This document shows positions 8,530-18,030 of a DNA stretch of 64,000 nucleotides, piece by piece. Position 1 is the stretch's first letter, and every line of letters starts with the position of its first letter. Under the pieces are notes generated by a model. It ran no database searches, had not been told where the DNA came from, and was given only the letters and a program-made list of their open reading frames with translations. Position numbers and translations under genes: made by a program. The stretch spans positions 124,001 to 188,000 of the forward strand of contig DATAUW010000012.1 in assembly GCA_036268055.1 (NCBI GenBank). Direction: 5' to 3'. This stretch comes from Verrucomicrobiia bacterium. GTDB lineage: Bacteria; Verrucomicrobiota; Verrucomicrobiia; Limisphaerales; Pedosphaeraceae.

Positions 8530-9945
8530 TCACGGCGGGGTCTTGACGCGGTAGAAACGCTGGGGGTCAATGGGCGGATTGGGATCGCTGATGCGGAGGA
8601 TGCCGCCAGTGCCGTTCACATTATTCGAGAGGGTGTTCCACGAGCCGTCCACGATGTTGCTGGTCCACATGACGCGATAGAGCGAGAGCGGCAGGCTGTT
8701 GAAACTGAGTTGAAGGCCTTTGCCCTGAAGTTGAATCTCAGTGAGTCCGGGCGTGGCGAGGGATTGTTTCAATGCGTCGAGCAGTGGCGCGCGCTGGGCG
8801 CCGGTTTGGGCCGGGAAAAAATCCAGACTGAGTTCCCAAATCATCACGCCGCCGAGGCCGCGATTGCGCGCATAACTGACTTTGACCTGGCAGGTGCGTT
8901 CGTCATCATAGGAAATAAATGCGGGCGAATTCGTTTTGCCCAGGTAAGCGGCCTGGGCGTTGGTGTCCCAATGATATTGATTGGACGCGTAATAGCTATT
9001 GATGATGTTCGCGTAGGAAGGCGTGGTGACGGTGGGCGCGTTGGTGGTCCATGATTGGCGCGGAATGGTCACGCCACCGGCAGGGACGGTGCCGCTGCCA
9101 CCCGTCCACACGTAGCCATAGAACGCCACGCCGATGCCGAGCCGATACGGCGCCACGCCGCTGGAGATGAAATTATTGACTGCGCCATCCACGGACGGTA
9201 GCAAACCGCCGGTGCTGGGAAAATGGTAACCGTCATCATAGAGCGGCGAGTTGAACCACGTGACCCAGCCGGCGTACGGGCCGGACAGATCGTAAGTCAT
9301 GATGTTGATCTGATCGAAATTCGTTTGGAGGGAAGCGAAGAGTTGATACTCGGCATTCACCGGATCGCGATAATCGGAATATGCACCCGCAGCGGCGGTG
9401 AGAAATTTGGGTTGGACGAAACCATTGAGATTCGTCCGCAGGCCGATGATAAAATTTGTGTATTGATTTGCGTCCGCTTGAAGCAGCGGTTCCCAATCCA
9501 CATCAATGCCATCGTATCCGCGGGACGACATGAAATTGATCAGGTTCGTAATAAATTTTGCGCGATTAGCGTTCGTCGTCGCGCCTTCAAAACCCGCTCC
9601 GCTCCCCGCGCCACCGACGCACACGAGCACTTTTTTTCCGGCGGCATGCGCGCGCGTGATGAGGTCGCTGGAATGCGACGCGCTCAGGCCGTTGCCGCTG
9701 GTGTTCAGCGAGCCGTCGGTGTTTGGAATGATGCTGAAATGGATGATGTGCGAGAGCGCGGAGAAATCGAGATTGGAGGCAACCATCGTGTCCTGCTGAT
9801 AACCGGCGTAATAGCCAGTGTTCCAGAGGTCGGCGCGCGCGGGTTGCGCGAACCAGCACGCGGCAGCGATGGCGATGAGAAAAAACGGCAGCGTCCAATT
9901 TTTTTGGCGAACGGCTTGGGCGCGGCCCGGTGTGGCGAACATCAT
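8530..9945 (-). CDS. secreted GH18 chitinase
   Basis: The GH18 catalytic signature DGIDVDWE is present with the acid/base Glu near residue 152. The preceding barrel strand KKVLVCVGGAG corresponds to the SxGG motif. The enzyme should hydrolyse beta-1,4-GlcNAc chains (chitin or similar). The start is set at the ATG pair 9940-9945, preceded by AGGAAA; an upstream TTG is less likely. A signal peptide (hydrophobic 18-35, AQPARA cleavage) sends it out of the cell. The last 70 residues form a beta-domain ending in QRFYRVKTPP, a C-terminal module common in secreted Verrucomicrobia proteins. Neighbouring MFS and GH20 genes suggest uptake and breakdown of the released sugars. Confidence 0.9.
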   Translation of the reverse strand: MMFATPGRAQAVRQKNWTLPFFLIAIAAACWFAQPARADLWNTGYYAGYQQDTMVASNLDFSALSHIIHFSIIPNTDGSLNTSGNGLSASHSSDLITRAHAAGKKVLVCVGGAGSGAGFEGATTNANRAKFITNLINFMSSRGYDGIDVDWEPLLQADANQYTNFIIGLRTNLNGFVQPKFLTAAAGAYSDYRDPVNAEYQLFASLQTNFDQINIMTYDLSGPYAGWVTWFNSPLYDDGYHFPSTGGLLPSVDGAVNNFISSGVAPYRLGIGVAFYGYVWTGGSGTVPAGGVTIPRQSWTTNAPTVTTPSYANIINSYYASNQYHWDTNAQAAYLGKTNSPAFISYDDERTCQVKVSYARNRGLGGVMIWELSLDFFPAQTGAQRAPLLDALKQSLATPGLTEIQLQGKGLQLSFNSLPLSLYRVMWTSNIVDGSWNTLSNNVNGTGGILRISDPNPPIDPQRFYRVKTPP

Positions 9946-10039
9946 AAAACTAATTTCCTGCAAATTCGGCGGTCACAGACTGGCGCTACAGGCGGAGGCG
10001 ATGACGCGGCCGGGGACTTCTAAATTCTTCACTTGGACT

Positions 10040-10071
10040 AAAAAGGCCGGGGTGTTGTGCTCACCCCGGCC
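10040..10071 (-). terminator. rho-independent terminator of the LamG/Ig gene
   Basis: The perfect 10 bp stem GGCCGGGGTG (10045-10054) and CACCCCGGCC (10062-10071) is followed, on the minus strand, by TTTTT (10040-10044). It lies 31 bases downstream of the stop at 10102. Confidence 0.85.
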
Positions 10072-10101
10072 CCTGGCTTGCGGCTCAAAGGCCAGCTTCA
10101 A

Positions 10102-12399
10102 CTATTGTGTCTGCACCTTGAAGAAGGTGTTCGTGCTGCCGATGCTATTTGTATAGGGCGAAGTCGCGCCAACGACCGGTGTATAAATGCCGTTAAGCGT
10201 GTGCGAGGAGAGCAGTGTGCCGACCGGCCAGCTCAACACCAGCTTGCCGCCCGACGTGCTCAACGGAGCCGCCGTTACCTTCACGGCATTATTGAAATGC
10301 GATACGACTTGTTGCGGGCTCAACGCGTAGTTGTAGAACGCGGTGTCATCCGCCGTGCCGACGAACGTGCCGAAAGTCGCGTCCGAGCGCTGGCCGATGA
10401 CCGTATCGCTAAAGCCGCCGACACCCAACTGGTTATTGGGCAGGATGCCCGCGCCGTTGGCGATGAACTGGTCCCCTGCAACCGAGAAGGACGTGCGCGC
10501 TTCACCGTTGATATACATGGTGAAGGTGGTGCCATCATCCGTCACGACCAGGTGATACCATTTGAAAGGTACGATCAGATTATTATTCGCCGGATCATCC
10601 GGGCCGGCGACGATGAAGCCATTGCCGGGTTGTGGCACGAAGGCGAAGTTAGCGCTCGGTTGCTGATAAATATACCAGCCGTTGTAAGGATTCGGGAACG
10701 AGTTGAATTGCGAGGAGAGCACAACGCGATAATCGCCGAGTGAATAGGGCTGTATCCAGGTTTCCGCCGACCACGCGACTTCGGGATTGAGTTCGGGCGC
10801 ATAGGCGATGTGAATCGAAGAACCGTTGGTCAGGCCGACGGCATCATTGGTTTCGTGCGGGATGCCCGTCGGAACGTCGAAGAGGAAACTGCCCAGGCCA
10901 TCCATATACACACCGTCGAAGCTGCCCACGGCATCCGTGGCCGTGCCGCCATCGGCATTGGTTTCATCGAGACGCCAGTAAGCGACCGGGCTGTCGGCCA
11001 CGACGATTCTGGCATATCCGGTAATCGGTACGGTGACCGCGCGCGGTTGAACCGTGAGGTTGACCATGAGCGGATCGTTCGTCATGAACGGATTGCTGAC
11101 GATGACGCCGTAAGTGGCATTGGTGAACAGGCCCTTGAACCAGACGGTGTCGTTGGTTGCGCCGGGGATGACCACGCCCGAACCGCTGGTGAAGTCTTCC
11201 CATTGATACTTGATAGGGCCCGCGCCGTTGGCGATCACGCGATAAGCGACCCAACTGTTGCTGCCGCTATTGCGAGTGCTGTCCGTGGGAGCGCCGACGA
11301 TGTTGAAGTTCGTAAGCACCGAGAGAGTGACGGCTGCGCTGTTGGTAACGCCGACGATGTTTGAGACCGAGAGGCTGAATGTGGAACCATCATCGGTCGG
11401 AGTGACGGCGAGCGAATAGGAATTGTTGGTCGCGCCGGTGATTTTAGTAGCGCCACGGAACCATTGATAAGACAGCGGCGCGGTGCCGGCGGCCAGGGCG
11501 CTGAAAGTGGCGGTCGTCCCGGCATAATTGGTTTGCGGCGCGGGAGCGGTCACGAAGGACGGCGCGATATTGGCGATCACGCGGAAAGAATTCGTGCCGA
11601 GTTGATAATGCGCGAGAATCTGGGCGGGCGTGAGCGCGTAACCGTAAATGGCGGCCTCATCGGCACCGCCGGTATAGGGTAATTGGCCGGTAGAGGCACC
11701 TGACCCGATAAACTCATCCGTGCCGGGATTTGCGATGTAACCTGTGCCCGGGCTGGTGCTGAAAGGAAGGCCATTGACGTAAAACACGAAGTTGGTGCCG
11801 TCGAAAGTGACTGCCAGATGATACCATTGGAGTAGTGAAATTGCACCGGTCTGCGAGAAAATTCCCTTCTGATGCACATTCAAAATCCATGCACTGGCCG
11901 GGCCAGGCGACTGATAAAAATTCCAGCCCGAGGTGTTGGGAAGGCCGAAACCGCCGAATTCGCTGAACGGGACAGTATAGTTGGGCGGCTGGGTGGTGGG
12001 AAACAACCAGACTTCCGCCGAGAACGGCGTGCCGGTGCCGTCGGGATTGGCGGGGTTGAGCAGTGTGCTGTAAGGAATATCCACATCGCCGAAGGTGTTG
12101 TCGGATTCCAATTTAAACGTCACGGAATTGGTATCAATGCCCGGCAAACCGAGCTGCGGGAAAGAACCATCCGCGCCGTCAGCAAAAAGGTACTCTCCGT
12201 CCAGGTGATTGGTGGTGGAGTCAAGCGCTGTCGTGCCATTGGTTTCTTCCAGCCGGTAGTAAGCCACCGGATTGTCGGAAAGGATTAACTGCGGATACGT
12301 CTGCGTTGCTTTCGCTTTCTGAGAGGAGAATAATGCGATTGCTGATACGCAAGTCATCAAAACACCCAAACTCAGGCCCGATCTTTTGATTAGTTTCAT
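10102..12399 (-). CDS. large secreted protein with two LamG domains around Ig-like domains
   Basis: This 765 aa protein starts at the ATG at 12399 with a signal peptide (MKLIKRSGLSLGVLMTCVSA, cleavage near KAKA-T). Two LamG/concanavalin-like lectin domains share the opening pattern (S)D(N/S)PVAY(Y/W)RL(E/D)ET, near residues 40 and 465. Between them lie Ig-like segments with LSYQWFRGATKITGATNN. The C-terminus is a short beta-domain (SGGKLVLSWPVG ... FFKVQTQ) of the type found at the ends of Verrucomicrobia secreted proteins. It probably binds glycans outside the cell, perhaps the same polymer as the chitinase. It is divergent from a pseudopilin gene. No catalytic residues seen. Confidence 0.85.
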   Translation of the reverse strand: MKLIKRSGLSLGVLMTCVSAIALFSSQKAKATQTYPQLILSDNPVAYYRLEETNGTTALDSTTNHLDGEYLFADGADGSFPQLGLPGIDTNSVTFKLESDNTFGDVDIPYSTLLNPANPDGTGTPFSAEVWLFPTTQPPNYTVPFSEFGGFGLPNTSGWNFYQSPGPASAWILNVHQKGIFSQTGAISLLQWYHLAVTFDGTNFVFYVNGLPFSTSPGTGYIANPGTDEFIGSGASTGQLPYTGGADEAAIYGYALTPAQILAHYQLGTNSFRVIANIAPSFVTAPAPQTNYAGTTATFSALAAGTAPLSYQWFRGATKITGATNNSYSLAVTPTDDGSTFSLSVSNIVGVTNSAAVTLSVLTNFNIVGAPTDSTRNSGSNSWVAYRVIANGAGPIKYQWEDFTSGSGVVIPGATNDTVWFKGLFTNATYGVIVSNPFMTNDPLMVNLTVQPRAVTVPITGYARIVVADSPVAYWRLDETNADGGTATDAVGSFDGVYMDGLGSFLFDVPTGIPHETNDAVGLTNGSSIHIAYAPELNPEVAWSAETWIQPYSLGDYRVVLSSQFNSFPNPYNGWYIYQQPSANFAFVPQPGNGFIVAGPDDPANNNLIVPFKWYHLVVTDDGTTFTMYINGEARTSFSVAGDQFIANGAGILPNNQLGVGGFSDTVIGQRSDATFGTFVGTADDTAFYNYALSPQQVVSHFNNAVKVTAAPLSTSGGKLVLSWPVGTLLSSHTLNGIYTPVVGATSPYTNSIGSTNTFFKVQTQ

Positions 12400-12480
12400 A
12401 GTTGTTTCAGTTGATTGGTTAGAACTAAGCGGCAGCATGAACGCCTTTGCCTGTCGCGCGGAATGACAAATACTGCGGGC

Positions 12481-12496
12481 ATCGTATCAATACGAT
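12481..12496. promoter_or_regulatory. operator-like perfect palindrome
   Basis: ATCGTAT-CA-ATACGAT is a perfect 7 bp inverted repeat in the AT-rich gap between the divergent LamG and pseudopilin genes. Its size and place fit a dimeric regulator site controlling one or both genes. The regulator is unknown. Confidence 0.4.
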
Positions 12497-12539
12497 TTAA
12501 AAAATCAATATAAATATTTAATAATCTAAATGCAATATG

Positions 12540-12554
12540 TATGATAGTATCATA
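12540..12554. promoter_or_regulatory. second operator-like palindrome
   Basis: TATGATA-G-TATCATA is a perfect 7 bp inverted repeat with one central base, 44 bases from the first palindrome and 18 bases upstream of a candidate -35 box. It may bind a regulator of the pseudopilin promoter. Confidence 0.4.
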
Positions 12555-12572
12555 TAAAGTATGATTTAATTC

Positions 12573-12600
12573 TTGACGTTTTGTGTATGGTTGGTATTTA
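12573..12600 (+). promoter_or_regulatory. candidate sigma-70-type promoter of the pseudopilin gene
   Basis: TTGACG (12573-12578) and TATTTA (12595-12600) are 16 bases apart in a region that is far more AT-rich than the rest of the window. A start site near 12607 would favour translation from the ATG at 12628 over the one at 12601. Confidence 0.4.
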
Positions 12601-12627
12601 ATGGCGACACCGTTCTCGGATACCCCT

Positions 12628-13485
12628 ATGAACTCGCCACGAATTTTACCTAAACGAAGCAAAAATGGATTCACCCTGATCGAACTGCTGGTCGTGATCG
12701 CCATCATTGCGATTTTGGCCGGCTTGCTTTTGCCCGCGCTGGCCCGCGCGAAGGTGCAGGCGCAAAAAGCCAAATGCGCCAGCAACCTCAAGCAGCTGCA
12801 ACTCGGCGCGATTATGTATACCGGGGATTACAATGGCTATCTCCTGCCCAATTCGCCCGACTCGCCAGCGTCGCTGGCCGGGCCGGGCAAAGCGTGGATT
12901 GACAGCGATACCGGGACGGAAGGCTGGGACATAGCGTCCACAGGCAATACCAATTATGCCATTTATACTGCCGGTCTGATGGCACCTTACATGGCCAACC
13001 AGATCGGTGTTTATAAATGTCCGGCCGATAGAATTCCTTCGGCGAATGGTGACCGTTTGCGCAGTGTTTCAATGAACGGGCAGATGGGCGCGGACTATCT
13101 GGTGAAAGTTAATTTCAATCTTGACGCTCCCGCAGTCCAATATGTTAAGGACACCGATGTGACCTGCCCAGATCCGTCATCGGCTTTTGTATTCTGTGAT
13201 GAAAGTCCCGATAGCATCCAAGATGGCTTTCTTGAAGTAGATACTCATGGGACGATGGGTTTCTTCCCGGATGTGCCTGCTTACTGGCACGGTGAGTCCT
13301 GCGGATTTTCCTTCTTTGACGGCCACGTCGAGGTGCATAAATGGCAGACGAGCGTGTTGAACATTCCCGTCAAGGTGAACAGCGACACCCACAATGTCAC
13401 ACCCTCCAACGGAGCGAAAAACGTGGACTGGATTTGGTTTCGTCAACATGCTGCGTGTGACCCGGGGCAGTCTCCCGGGAGTTGA
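12628..13485 (+). CDS. prepilin-like protein with H-x9-DG motif (pseudopilin 1)
   Basis: A short basic leader ([14 protein letters not shown]) ends at Gly before the class III prepilin motif [18 protein letters not shown], so prepilin peptidase should cleave G-F and methylate the Phe. A long N-terminal helix and a globular beta domain follow, with CPADR and the motif [12 protein letters not shown] (H-x9-DG) typical of the large Verrucomicrobia/Planctomycetes pseudopilin family. It should sit in the inner membrane or in a type II/IV pilus-like fibre. ATGs at 12601 and 12628 both fit; the second gives the usual short leader. It is divergent from the LamG/Ig gene. Confidence 0.85.
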   Translation: MNSPRILPKRSKNGFTLIELLVVIAIIAILAGLLLPALARAKVQAQKAKCASNLKQLQLGAIMYTGDYNGYLLPNSPDSPASLAGPGKAWIDSDTGTEGWDIASTGNTNYAIYTAGLMAPYMANQIGVYKCPADRIPSANGDRLRSVSMNGQMGADYLVKVNFNLDAPAVQYVKDTDVTCPDPSSAFVFCDESPDSIQDGFLEVDTHGTMGFFPDVPAYWHGESCGFSFFDGHVEVHKWQTSVLNIPVKVNSDTHNVTPSNGAKNVDWIWFRQHAACDPGQSPGS

Positions 13486-13530
13486 GCCGTGCCATTGCAG
13501 GCCCGGCAATCATTCCACCAGAACTAACGT

Positions 13531-15327
13531 ATGAACGAGACCAGTGGCGGCGAAAAAGGTACGACGAAGAATGGTTATAATCGGTTTCTATTATTAGTGG
13601 CGGGGCTTGGGGGTTTGCTGTACGGCGTGGACGTGGGAATCATCGCGGGCGCGCTGCCGTACTTGGAGGCGACGTCTGGACTCAACGCCGGGCAACTTTC
13701 TTTCATCGTGGCGGCGGTGCTGCTCGGCAGCGTGATCTCAACCCTGTTCGCCGGCGCGCTAGCGGATTGGATGGGGCGAAAGCCGCTGATGGCGTCAAGC
13801 GGCGTTCTCTTCGTGGCCAGCATCCCCATTATCGCGCTTTCACACGGTTATGTCCCGCTGGTTTTGGGGCGCTTGCTGCAAGGCATCAGCGCGGGGTTGA
13901 TCGGCGTGGTCGTGCCGCTGTATTTGGCCGAATGTCTGGACGCGAAAAGCCGCGGCAAAGGCACGGGCATTTTTCAATGGCTGCTGACGCTCGGCATCGT
14001 GGCGGCGGCGTTCATCGGATTTTATTTCAGCTATCGCGTGGATGAAGTCGCGAAGCTCGGCGATCCCGCAAAATTACTCGCGTTCAAAGACACGGCGTGG
14101 CGCGGAATTTTTTGGGTGTCACTGCCGCCGGGAATTTTGTTCGTGATCGGCAGCTTCATGGTCGCGGAATCGCCGCGCTGGCTGTTCCGCCGCGGGCACA
14201 AACAAGCCGCGTATGCCGCGCTGTTGCGTTCGCGCACGGAATCGCAGGCGCAGGTTGAACTCAAGGAAATGGAAGAAACCGCCGCTGCCGCTTCGACCAC
14301 CGCCGTGAAGATCAAGGAATCGTTGCTGCGCCGCAAATACGTCCTGCCCTTCGTGCTCGCGTGCATTATCCTCGCGTGCAACCAGGCCACGGGCATCAAT
14401 TCCATTCTCGGCTACAACACGGCGATTCTTTTGCAGGGCGGCCTTTCCGATTTGCAGGCGCATTGGGGCTACCTGATTCTCACGCTCGTCAATTTCCTTA
14501 CGACCATCGGCGCGGTACTGCTGGTGGACCGCAAGGGCCGCAAATTTTTGCTCTCGCTCGGCACGGCGGGCATCATCGTTTCGCTGATCTGCGCGGGCGT
14601 TTTGTTTCGCGGCACGGAACAATATCGCGTGGATTGCAAGGACTCGCTGCAAGCGCTCGTGACCGCGGATCAAAAACTGACCGTGGATTTCAATGAGCCA
14701 ACCGCCGTGAAATTTCTCGCCGCGACCGGCGCCGCCCGCACCGCCATCAGCAGCCAGCCGACGACGCTCATCGTGATTTATTCCTATGGTGATTATCGCG
14801 CGGCCACGAAAGTTTTGCGCTCCGACGATGCTTCCGCGCAACCGCTGGTGATCACACGCGATAGCTGCGTGCCGCCCAACCGGGTTGTTTCCTTTTTCTC
14901 GAATCCATTCGCCGACTTGAAGGCCGCGCAAACCGCGCCGTTGAAAATCGAGAATGCCTTGATCACGCCGGTTCCGAGCACACGCAACGGCTGGCTCGTC
15001 GCCATTTCACTATTCGTGTTCATGGCGTTCTTCGCGGTCGGTCCGGGCGTTTGCGTGTGGCTGGCGTTGTCGGAATTGATGCCCACGCGCATCCGCTCCA
15101 ACGGCATGAGCATCGCGCTTCTCATCAACCAGGCGGTTTCGACGGGCATCGCCGCGACGTTTCTGCCGATGGTCGGCAAGCATGGTTACTCAACGGTGTT
15201 TTTTGCGTTCGCCGGCTGCACGGTGATTTATTTCATCACGGCGGCGTTCTTTTTGCCGGAGACGAAGGGCAAGACGCTCGAAGAAATCGAGGAGCACTTT
15301 GAAGGGCGCGACAAGGCGAAAACTTAA
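13531..15327 (+). CDS. sugar-porter family MFS transporter with a periplasmic insertion
   Basis: The 598 aa protein has 12 transmembrane segments and the sugar-porter signatures GRLLQGISAGLIG (about 113-125), ESPRWLFRRG (about 213-222), DRKGRKFL (about 333-340) and PETKGKTLEEIEEHF at the C-terminus. It should be a proton-coupled sugar symporter in the inner membrane. Unusually, about 125 residues (about 360-487) are inserted between TM9 and TM10, facing the periplasm, with two Cys (369 and 446) that could form a disulfide. It lies 40 bases upstream of the GH20 gene and likely imports the sugars freed by the chitinase and hexosaminidase. Confidence 0.88.
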   Translation: MNETSGGEKGTTKNGYNRFLLLVAGLGGLLYGVDVGIIAGALPYLEATSGLNAGQLSFIVAAVLLGSVISTLFAGALADWMGRKPLMASSGVLFVASIPIIALSHGYVPLVLGRLLQGISAGLIGVVVPLYLAECLDAKSRGKGTGIFQWLLTLGIVAAAFIGFYFSYRVDEVAKLGDPAKLLAFKDTAWRGIFWVSLPPGILFVIGSFMVAESPRWLFRRGHKQAAYAALLRSRTESQAQVELKEMEETAAAASTTAVKIKESLLRRKYVLPFVLACIILACNQATGINSILGYNTAILLQGGLSDLQAHWGYLILTLVNFLTTIGAVLLVDRKGRKFLLSLGTAGIIVSLICAGVLFRGTEQYRVDCKDSLQALVTADQKLTVDFNEPTAVKFLAATGAARTAISSQPTTLIVIYSYGDYRAATKVLRSDDASAQPLVITRDSCVPPNRVVSFFSNPFADLKAAQTAPLKIENALITPVPSTRNGWLVAISLFVFMAFFAVGPGVCVWLALSELMPTRIRSNGMSIALLINQAVSTGIAATFLPMVGKHGYSTVFFAFAGCTVIYFITAAFFLPETKGKTLEEIEEHFEGRDKAKT

Positions 15328-15367
15328 CCCGATTTAATCGCGAGGGGCGCGGAGAGAAAAAAAATTT

Positions 15368-17029
15368 ATGAAACATGTGAAGAAAATTTTGATGATGGCG
15401 GCGGTGATGTCAGTTGCAAGCGCGGGTCGCGCGGAAACGCCGAGCATCATTCCCGCGCCGGTGAAGATGGAAGTGCAGAGCGGCAGTTTCGTTTTGCCCA
15501 ATGGAGACTCGGCGAAAATTATTGCGACGCCGGGTGCTGAAGACACCGCGCATTATCTCGCCGATGAAGTGGCGCCGGCCCTTGGCTATAAAATAACTAT
15601 CGTCAACAACAACTCCTCGACGGCGGGCACTATTTTACTCACGACCAATGACGCCAAAGCTTCACTCGGCGAAGAAGGCTATGAACTCACGGTCACACCG
15701 GCGAATGTGATCATTCGTGCGCCGACATCGGCGGGTTTGTTTTATGGCGTGCAGTCGTTGTTGCAACTGTTACCGCCGGAAATTCTCTCGAAGACCAGCG
15801 TCAGCGGCGTGAAATGGGAAATCCCCTGTGTGCAAATCGAGGACCAGCCGCGTTTCCAATGGCGCGGCATGATGCTCGACGTGGTGCGGCATTTTTTCAA
15901 CAAGAACGAAGTGGAAGAATTTATTGATGGCATGGCCTTGCACAAGATGAACCGGTTTCACTGGCATCTCGTGGACGACCAGGGCTGGCGCATCGAGATC
16001 AAAAAATATCCGCAGCTCACCAAAATTGGCGCGTGGCGCAAGGGCATTGATTTCAAACTCGATCCGAAATTGAGCAAAGCTTACGGGCCCGACGGCCGTT
16101 ACGGTGGTTTTTATACGCAGGATGAAATCCGCGAAGTGATCGCCTACGCGCAAGCGCGACACATCGTGATTGTTCCTGAGATTGAAATGCCCGGGCACTC
16201 GACCGCGGCGTTGATGGTGTTTCCTGAATTGAGTTGTTTTGGCGGGCCTTACAACACGGACCTGCCGGGCGGCGTTTTCAACGGCGAGTTTTGCACCGGC
16301 AACGAGCAGGTGTACGTTTTTCTGAGCGATGTGCTTGCGGAAGTGAGTGATCTTTTCCCGGGCAAATATATTCACATCGGTGGCGATGAAGTGCCCACGA
16401 AGAATTGGGAAAAATGTCCCAAAGACCAGGCGGTCATCAAAGCGGAAGGTTTGAAAGGGCCGAAGGAATTGGAAAGTTATTTCATCCGGCGCATCGAAAA
16501 AATTGTGAACTCGCACAACAAAACTTTGATCGGTTGGAGCGAGATTCGCGAAGGCGGGCTGGCACAAAGCGCGGTCGTGATGGATTGGGTCGGCGGCGCG
16601 GTGGAAGCGGCCAGCGCGGGCCACGATGTCGTGATGTCACCGCTCAAGTATTCTTATTTCGACCATTATCAATCCACTAATCATACGACGGAGCCACACG
16701 CCATCGGCGGCTATCTGCCGATGAAAGAAGTTTATGAGTTTGAACCCATCCCGGCGAAACTTGATGCGCAGTACGCCTCGCACATTCTGGGCGCGCAGGC
16801 GAATATCTGGACCGAATACATGCCGAACATCGGGCACGTGGAATACATGGCGTATCCGCGTTTGTGCGCGTTATGTGAAGTTGTGTGGTCGCCGAAAGCC
16901 GCGCGCGATTGGAATAATTTTTCGACTCGCCTGCCCGCGGATTTGCGCCGCCTGGACGCGATGGGCCTCACCTATCGCCACGACCCGCCGCAACCGCTCC
17001 CCATCATGAAAACCGTCTCGGCGAACTAA
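15368..17029 (+). CDS. exported GH20 beta-N-acetylhexosaminidase
   Basis: The 553 aa enzyme has a signal peptide (1-22, cleavage near GRA-E), a GH20b-like N-domain (about 25-155) and a GH20 barrel. The substrate-binding segment FHWHLVDDQGWRIEIKKYP and the catalytic Asp-Glu pair (340-341, in HIGGDEVP) are intact. It should remove terminal GlcNAc or GalNAc by substrate-assisted catalysis, most likely in the periplasm. It is 40 bases downstream of the MFS gene and probably in one operon with it, forming with the GH18 gene a chitin-oligosaccharide pathway. Confidence 0.93.
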   Translation: MKHVKKILMMAAVMSVASAGRAETPSIIPAPVKMEVQSGSFVLPNGDSAKIIATPGAEDTAHYLADEVAPALGYKITIVNNNSSTAGTILLTTNDAKASLGEEGYELTVTPANVIIRAPTSAGLFYGVQSLLQLLPPEILSKTSVSGVKWEIPCVQIEDQPRFQWRGMMLDVVRHFFNKNEVEEFIDGMALHKMNRFHWHLVDDQGWRIEIKKYPQLTKIGAWRKGIDFKLDPKLSKAYGPDGRYGGFYTQDEIREVIAYAQARHIVIVPEIEMPGHSTAALMVFPELSCFGGPYNTDLPGGVFNGEFCTGNEQVYVFLSDVLAEVSDLFPGKYIHIGGDEVPTKNWEKCPKDQAVIKAEGLKGPKELESYFIRRIEKIVNSHNKTLIGWSEIREGGLAQSAVVMDWVGGAVEAASAGHDVVMSPLKYSYFDHYQSTNHTTEPHAIGGYLPMKEVYEFEPIPAKLDAQYASHILGAQANIWTEYMPNIGHVEYMAYPRLCALCEVVWSPKAARDWNNFSTRLPADLRRLDAMGLTYRHDPPQPLPIMKTVSAN

Positions 17030-17051
17030 ACAAGTAAAAGTGCAGAAAAGT

Positions 17052-17696
17052 TTATTTCCCGTTCACGGCTTCCAGGGCGCTGGCGCGCGCGAGCAGGATC
17101 CCCAACTGTTCGAGGCACAGCCGCGACCAGGATTCATAGCCGGACAAATCTTTGGTGGCTTCAGCGATGCGAATAAATTCCGGCGCGACAATCCCCGTGC
17201 GATTCGCCGCCACACTTTCGTCGGGCACGCGTAAAATGTGCACGACGCCGAAATGCACGTAGCCGACTTCGGTGCTGTCGTCGTTGATGGCGGCAACTGA
17301 GGGCTCGCTGCCGACGTCAATGCCCACTTCCTCGATCAATTCGCGCCGCATACCGGCCTGATAACCGCGGTCGCGCGAAAATTGCCCATTGTCCTCGTCG
17401 GAAATATGCCCGCCGATGCCGACGGAAAAAAGTCCGTGCAGGCGCGCCTCGCCGCCGGCTTTGCCGCGCCGATAGCGTAAAATTTTATCGCCGCAAACAA
17501 TCAACACGTAAGGGATAAGTTGTTTGTAACGCTTGTCGAGTTCGGCTTCGCTGCGATTCAGATAAACGAGGTGCGGCGTGGAAGTGACTACGGACATGTA
17601 TTTTTCCACGTCGGCATTGAGTCCTTGAAAGACGCCGAGTTTTTCGAGGAGTTTTCGTTCAAAACAAAGGACGCGTTCTTCGATGGCGGTGGGCAT
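17052..17696 (-). CDS. NUDIX-fold protein (predicted phosphoesterase)
   Basis: The 214 aa cytoplasmic protein has a NUDIX core: GGHISDED followed by MRRELIEEVGIDVG, which matches the RE-x2-EE-x-G part of the NUDIX box. The spacing between the GG and the RE motif is longer than in classic nucleotide hydrolases. The N-terminal 80 residues (with HLVYLNRSEAELDKRYKQLI) belong to a subfamily sometimes annotated as predicted phosphoesterases of the NUDIX family. Substrate unknown. It is convergent with the GH20 gene with 22 bases between the stops and so is not part of that operon. Confidence 0.75.
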   Translation of the reverse strand: MPTAIEERVLCFERKLLEKLGVFQGLNADVEKYMSVVTSTPHLVYLNRSEAELDKRYKQLIPYVLIVCGDKILRYRRGKAGGEARLHGLFSVGIGGHISDEDNGQFSRDRGYQAGMRRELIEEVGIDVGSEPSVAAINDDSTEVGYVHFGVVHILRVPDESVAANRTGIVAPEFIRIAEATKDLSGYESWSRLCLEQLGILLARASALEAVNGK

Positions 17697-17830
17697 TTTA
17701 ATTAGGCGGTTCAGGTTTGCGATCGCGGAAATGATGGCCAGCCACGCACAGCGTGACGAGATAAAATTGCTCGGATGCTATTAACCGTCAATGAACAGCT
17801 TATTCACAATACGGATGGAGTAAAATTCCG

Positions 17831-17950
17831 TGCGGACTGCGGGTCTATGACCCGCAGCAAGGTGCATACGGTCAAGCCGCCTTCGGCTCAGCCTGACGCG
17901 GCAATCTTCTTTTCGGATTGCTGTGGGTCATAGACTCGCGGTCCGTTGGA
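17831..17950 (+). repeat. GCGGGTC-hairpin element, copy 2
   Basis: This is the shortest copy (about 115-120 bp). The left end is the perfect hairpin GCGGGTC-TAT-GACCCGC at 17839-17855. Next come AGCAAGGT, GGTCAAGCCGCCTTCGGCT with a small hairpin, and GCGGCAATCTTC. The right end is decayed (GTGGGTCATAGACTCGC). The middle that varies between copies is almost absent. It occupies the 330 base gap between 17697 and 18030, which otherwise holds nothing recognised. Confidence 0.75.
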
Positions 17951-18030
17951 GAGGGAATTGTGCGCTGAAGAAAAACAGGTATGCTACTTTCAACATCAGG
18001 CAGTGGTGGGGCGAGGCCGTTAAAAATTTT

